Shown here piece after piece: positions 42,110 to 44,413 of a DNA stretch of 44,413 nucleotides (positions are counted from its first letter, which is position 1; every line of letters begins with the position of its first letter). The position numbers were made by a program, and so were the translations under genes. Location: NCBI RefSeq assembly GCF_000621445.1, contig NZ_KK211283.1, forward strand, positions 34,429-78,841, read 5' to 3'. The notes beneath the pieces are model-generated. The model was not told where the DNA came from. It searched no databases and saw nothing but the letters and a program-made list of their open reading frames with translations. Origin of the DNA: Alkalihalobacillus bogoriensis ATCC BAA-922. GTDB taxonomy: Bacteria > Bacillota > Bacilli > Bacillales > Bacillaceae_F.

Positions 42110-42244
42110 TTATTTGCAACGTCTCTCCATTTCATCAAATTGTGTTTTCCTGTAATAAAACCAACATTGGTTTAAAAGCAAAATCTGATAACGGTCTTTT
42201 TGCATATAAGCTTGTTTTAATTGGCTTTTTAACCAGTAAGGCAT
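42110..42244 (-). CDS. cmpA: Cortex morphogenetic protein CmpA
   Basis: A 44-residue basic peptide: MPYWLKSQLKQAYMQKDRY followed by QILLLNQCWFYYRKT and a charged tail. The motifs LNQCWFYYRK and the PxWL N-terminus mark it as CmpA, which in B. subtilis is encoded between ydcI (tex) and ydcK and controls spore cortex assembly by helping degrade SpoIVA. It is a little longer than the 37-residue B. subtilis form. AAGGAG lies about ten bases upstream, and a sigma E-type promoter precedes it. It is often missed because of its size. Confidence 0.9.
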   Translation of the reverse strand: MPYWLKSQLKQAYMQKDRYQILLLNQCWFYYRKTQFDEMERRCK

Positions 42245-42260
42245 GGATACCCATCTCCTT

Positions 42261-42290
42261 ATTGTATGTGTTACTATTATCATTATATGA
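42261..42290 (-). promoter_or_regulatory. Sigma E promoter for cmpA
   Basis: On the minus strand a perfect CATACAAT (42261-42268) lies 15 bases after TCATATA (42284-42290), matching the sigma E consensus. B. subtilis cmpA is known to be made under sigma E. Confidence 0.78.
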
Positions 42291-42348
42291 AGGGGAGTTT
42301 GTCAAAGTTGAATGATTTTCATTGGATTAAGATAAAAAGGAGAAGAAA

Positions 42349-42807
42349 ATGATGGACCAAATGGCTTTGCAAAAACTTGTGGAAGAAATTTCGCTTTCTT
42401 TTTTTGGAAGAGCTTTTATACACGAAGCACGCTTTAACTCACGGTTGAAGACGACGGGCGGGCGTTATTTACTTCGGACACACGATATTGAAATTAATCC
42501 AAAACAATATGAGGTTCATGGATATGACGAACTTGTCGGTATTATTAAACATGAATTATGCCATTATCATCTTCACATTCAAAGGAAAGGTTATAAACAT
42601 CGAGATACGGATTTTAAAACGCTCTTAAAAGAGGTAGGAGGAAGTCGCTATTGTCAGGTCCTGCCTAATACAAGACGAGTTAGCACGTCAGTTCATTTAT
42701 ACGAGTGTACAAGCTGCAAGACTAAGTATACAAGGAAAAGAAGAATTAACGTTACAAAGTATGTCTGTGGGAAATGTGCAGGTAAATTATTGAAGGTTAC
42801 AGAATGA
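42349..42807 (+). CDS. sprT: SprT-like zinc metalloprotein (YdcK)
   Basis: A 152-residue SprT-family protein. The zinc-protease motif HELCH is at residues 68-72, and the C-terminus holds a zinc ribbon (CTSC...CGKC). It corresponds to B. subtilis YdcK, with tex and cmpA as neighbours. AAAGGAGAAG precedes two consecutive ATG codons. Proteolytic activity is not demonstrated for this branch that I know of. Confidence 0.93.
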   Translation: MMDQMALQKLVEEISLSFFGRAFIHEARFNSRLKTTGGRYLLRTHDIEINPKQYEVHGYDELVGIIKHELCHYHLHIQRKGYKHRDTDFKTLLKEVGGSRYCQVLPNTRRVSTSVHLYECTSCKTKYTRKRRINVTKYVCGKCAGKLLKVTE

Positions 42808-42808
42808 G

Positions 42809-42837
42809 TTGACCTCATTTTTTATTTGTGCTATATT
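42809..42837 (+). promoter_or_regulatory. Upstream promoter (P1) of the tRNA-rRNA operon
   Basis: TTGACC, 17 bases, TATATT, beginning right after the sprT stop codon. The distal member of a tandem pair. Confidence 0.7.
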
Positions 42838-42893
42838 ATAGAAGTCGCTGTTGAAGACAAGTCAACAACGACAAAAAAATATTTCGAAAGTTG

Positions 42894-42922
42894 TTGACAT
42901 ATAATTTCGTCTTATGTATAAT
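42894..42922 (+). promoter_or_regulatory. Strong proximal promoter (P2) of the tRNA-rRNA operon
   Basis: A perfect consensus TTGACA, 17 bases, TATAAT, 38 bases before the first tRNA. Typical of stable-RNA operons. Confidence 0.92.
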
Positions 42923-42960
42923 AGTTTAAGTCGAAACAAGAAATTTCACGATATTATTAT

Positions 42961-43035
42961 TCCACAGTAGCTCAGTGGTAGAGCTATCGGCTGTTAACCG
43001 ATCGGTCGTAGGTTCGAGTCCTACCTGTGGAGCCA
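42961..43035 (+). tRNA. tRNA-Asn (GTT)
   Basis: Full cloverleaf with acceptor TCCACAG / CTGTGGA, anticodon loop CTGTTAAC, T loop GGTTCGAGTCC and encoded CCA. Confidence 0.97.
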
Positions 43036-43036
43036 C

Positions 43037-43127
43037 GGAGAAGTACCCAAGTGGCTGAAGGGGCGCCCCTGCTAAGGGTGTAGGTCGCGCGAGCGGCGCG
43101 AGGGTTCAAATCCCTCCTTCTCCGCCA
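43037..43127 (+). tRNA. tRNA-Ser (GCT)
   Basis: Class II tRNA with long variable arm; acceptor GGAGAAG / CTTCTCC, anticodon GCT in CTGCTAA, encoded CCA. Confidence 0.97.
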
Positions 43128-43133
43128 TTTTAT

Positions 43134-43208
43134 GGCCCGTTGGTCAAGCGGTTAAGACACCGCCCTTTCACGGCGGTAACACGGGTTCGAATCCCGTACG
43201 GGTCACCA
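43134..43208 (+). tRNA. tRNA-Glu (TTC)
   Basis: Acceptor GGCCCGT / ACGGGTC, anticodon loop CTTTCAC, encoded CCA. Confidence 0.97.
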
Positions 43209-43248
43209 ACTATTTAATGAAGATTCATAGATTGATTATTAATCTAAC

Positions 43249-43324
43249 GGAGGATTAGCTCAGCTGGGAGAGCACCTGCCTTACAAGCAGGGGGTCGGCG
43301 GTTCGATCCCGTCATCCTCCACCA
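43249..43324 (+). tRNA. tRNA-Val (TAC)
   Basis: Acceptor GGAGGAT / ATCCTCC, anticodon loop CTTACAA, encoded CCA. Confidence 0.97.
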
Positions 43325-43346
43325 TATATAACAAATTTAAAGGAAT

Positions 43347-43422
43347 GGTCCCGTGGTGTAGCGGTTAACATGCCTGCCTGTCACGCAGGAGATCGCCGGT
43401 TCGATCCCGGTCGGGACCGCCA
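43347..43422 (+). tRNA. tRNA-Asp (GTC)
   Basis: Acceptor GGTCCCG / CGGGACC, anticodon loop CTGTCAC, encoded CCA. Confidence 0.97.
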
Positions 43423-43439
43423 TTTTTTTGTCTTTATTT

Positions 43440-43524
43440 GCGGGTGTGGCGGAATTGGCAGACGCGCTAGACTTAGGATCTAGTGTCTTATGACGTGGGG
43501 GTTCGACTCCCTTCACCCGCACCA
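43440..43524 (+). tRNA. tRNA-Leu (TAG)
   Basis: Class II tRNA; acceptor GCGGGTG / CACCCGC, anticodon loop CTTAGGA, long variable arm, encoded CCA. Confidence 0.97.
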
Positions 43525-43576
43525 TTTGATTGTCACAATTATAAACGAAAAACATACGATAATGTGTGTCATAGAT

Positions 43577-43662
<86 letters not shown>

Positions 43663-43707
43663 AACTCTCATAAAATAATATGTATGTTTTTTTCTAAATG
43701 GTATCAT

Positions 43708-43784
43708 GCGCCCTTAGCTCAGCTGGATAGAGTGTTTGACTACGAATCAAAAGGTCGGGAGTTCGAATCTCTCAGGGCGCGCCA
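43708..43784 (+). tRNA. tRNA-Arg (ACG)
   Basis: Acceptor GCGCCCT / AGGGCGC, anticodon loop CTACGAA, encoded CCA. Confidence 0.97.
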
Positions 43785-43791
43785 TTATATT

Positions 43792-43868
43792 CGGGAAGTG
43801 GCTCAGCTTGGTAGAGCACCTGGTTTGGGACCAGGGGGTCGCAGGTTCAAATCCTGTCTTCCCGACCA
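43792..43868 (+). tRNA. tRNA-Pro (TGG)
   Basis: Acceptor CGGGAAG / CTTCCCG, anticodon loop TTTGGGA, encoded CCA. Confidence 0.97.
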
Positions 43869-43877
43869 TTTAAATAA

Positions 43878-43951
43878 GCGGGTGTAGTTTAGTGGTAAAA
43901 CCTCAGCCTTCCAAGCTGATGTCGTGAGTTCGATTCTCATCACCCGCTCCA
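43878..43951 (+). tRNA. tRNA-Gly (TCC)
   Basis: Acceptor GCGGGTG / CACCCGC, anticodon loop CTTCCAA, encoded CCA. Confidence 0.97.
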
Positions 43952-43958
43952 AATTTAT

Positions 43959-44035
<77 letters not shown>

Positions 44036-44046
44036 TAAATTACCTT

Positions 44047-44075
44047 TTGACAATATGAATTAAATTTGTTAAGAT
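44047..44075 (+). promoter_or_regulatory. Internal promoter directly before 16S rRNA
   Basis: TTGACA (44047-44052), 17 bases, TAAGAT (44070-44075), about 120 bases before the 16S gene. It can boost rRNA over the upstream tRNAs. Confidence 0.8.
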
Positions 44076-44104
44076 GGTTAAGCTGTCCTAACAGGGCAAC
44101 AAAA

Positions 44105-44118
44105 TAGCTCTTTGAAAA
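44105..44118 (+). promoter_or_regulatory. boxA-like antitermination element in the rRNA leader
   Basis: TAGCTCTTTGAAAA resembles the boxA element that recruits NusB/S10 in Bacillus rRNA leaders; the following AACTGAAC is also typical of these leaders. Confidence 0.6.
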
Positions 44119-44197
44119 CTGAACAAGAAAAAGCCAAGCGAATTAAAGAGATAGTAATATCTCGTCAATGAATTATTTTTGAGCTATATCAAACACT

Positions 44198-44413
44198 TTT
44201 ATGGAGAGTTTGATCCTGGCTCAGGACGAACGCTGGCGGCGTGCCTAATACATGCAAGTCGAGCGGACTGATGGGAGCTTGCTCCCTGATGTTAGCGGCG
44301 GACGGGTGAGTAACACGTGGGCAACCTGCCCTGTAGACTGGGATAACATCGAGAAATCGGTGCTAATACCGGATAATAGATGGAATTGCATAATTCCATT
44401 TTAAAAGATGGCT
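44198..44413 (+). rRNA. 16S ribosomal RNA, 5' part (cut by window edge)
   Basis: Begins TTTATGGAGAGTTTGATCCT and continues with the universal GACGAACGCTGGCGGCGTGC and the V1 and V2 regions. About the first 216 bases are present. The sequence is of Bacillus type. Confidence 0.98.

Overview
The window is chromosomal DNA of an endospore-forming, low-G+C Gram-positive bacterium of the family Bacillaceae. Three things support this. The gene order rhomboid-acpS-ydcC-alr-ndoAI-ndoA-rsbRSTUVW-sigB-rsbX-tex-cmpA-sprT matches the Bacillus subtilis ydcA-ydcK neighbourhood. There is a three-gene spore germination receptor operon. The promoters match Bacillus sigma A, B, E, G, K, ECF and Fur consensus sites. 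The species cannot be fixed from the sequence alone.

Layout. 1-3.8 kb: a pspA-yuaF-floT membrane-stress operon behind a sigma W-type promoter, then a lipoprotein behind a second ECF-type promoter. 4.1-10 kb: NagZ glycosidase with a double-GNAT acetyltransferase, a YVTN beta-propeller protein, an MBL-fold hydrolase, two small genes and an alpha/beta hydrolase. 10.1-18.7 kb: a complete methionine salvage locus in three units: mtnE-mtnU; mtnK-mtnA (divergent, with a SAM-I riboswitch); and mtnW-X-B-D, which continues into two small membrane-protein genes. 18.9-24.8 kb: a small helical protein, DedA, UspA, a 32-residue membrane peptide, the ECF sigma factor SigX with its anti-sigma RsiX, a short YitT-family protein and the MgtE magnesium transporter. 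24.9-28.7 kb: the ger receptor operon behind a sigma G-type promoter. 28.8-29.8 kb: a two-gene operon with two Fur boxes. 29.8-42.8 kb: the ydcA-ydcK-like block, with cell-wall (alr), lipid (acpS), toxin-antitoxin (ndoAI-ndoA) and the full stressosome/sigma B cascade. 42.8 kb to the end: eleven tRNA genes leading into a 16S rRNA gene cut by the window edge.

How the genes work together. Envelope stress is covered by PspA, flotillin, SigX/RsiX and ECF-type promoters. General stress is covered by RsbR/S/T to RsbU to RsbV/W to SigB, with RsbX as feedback and a sigma B promoter in front of rsbV. Methylthioribose recycling is complete from MtnK to the acireductone dioxygenase and the transaminase. 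Sporulation genes (ger, cmpA, ydcC and a small unnamed pair) carry recognisable compartment-specific promoters.

The accessory signal is mainly in intergenic DNA: an exact 52-bp, five-copy tandem array of hairpin units; a dispersed repeat with five copies; a palindromic repeat with seven copies in two clusters; and a 529-bp gene-free stretch between acpS and ydcC. Several genes too short for routine calling were found by eye, including cmpA. No CRISPR array, insertion sequence, prophage or large undescribed defence-type system was seen.
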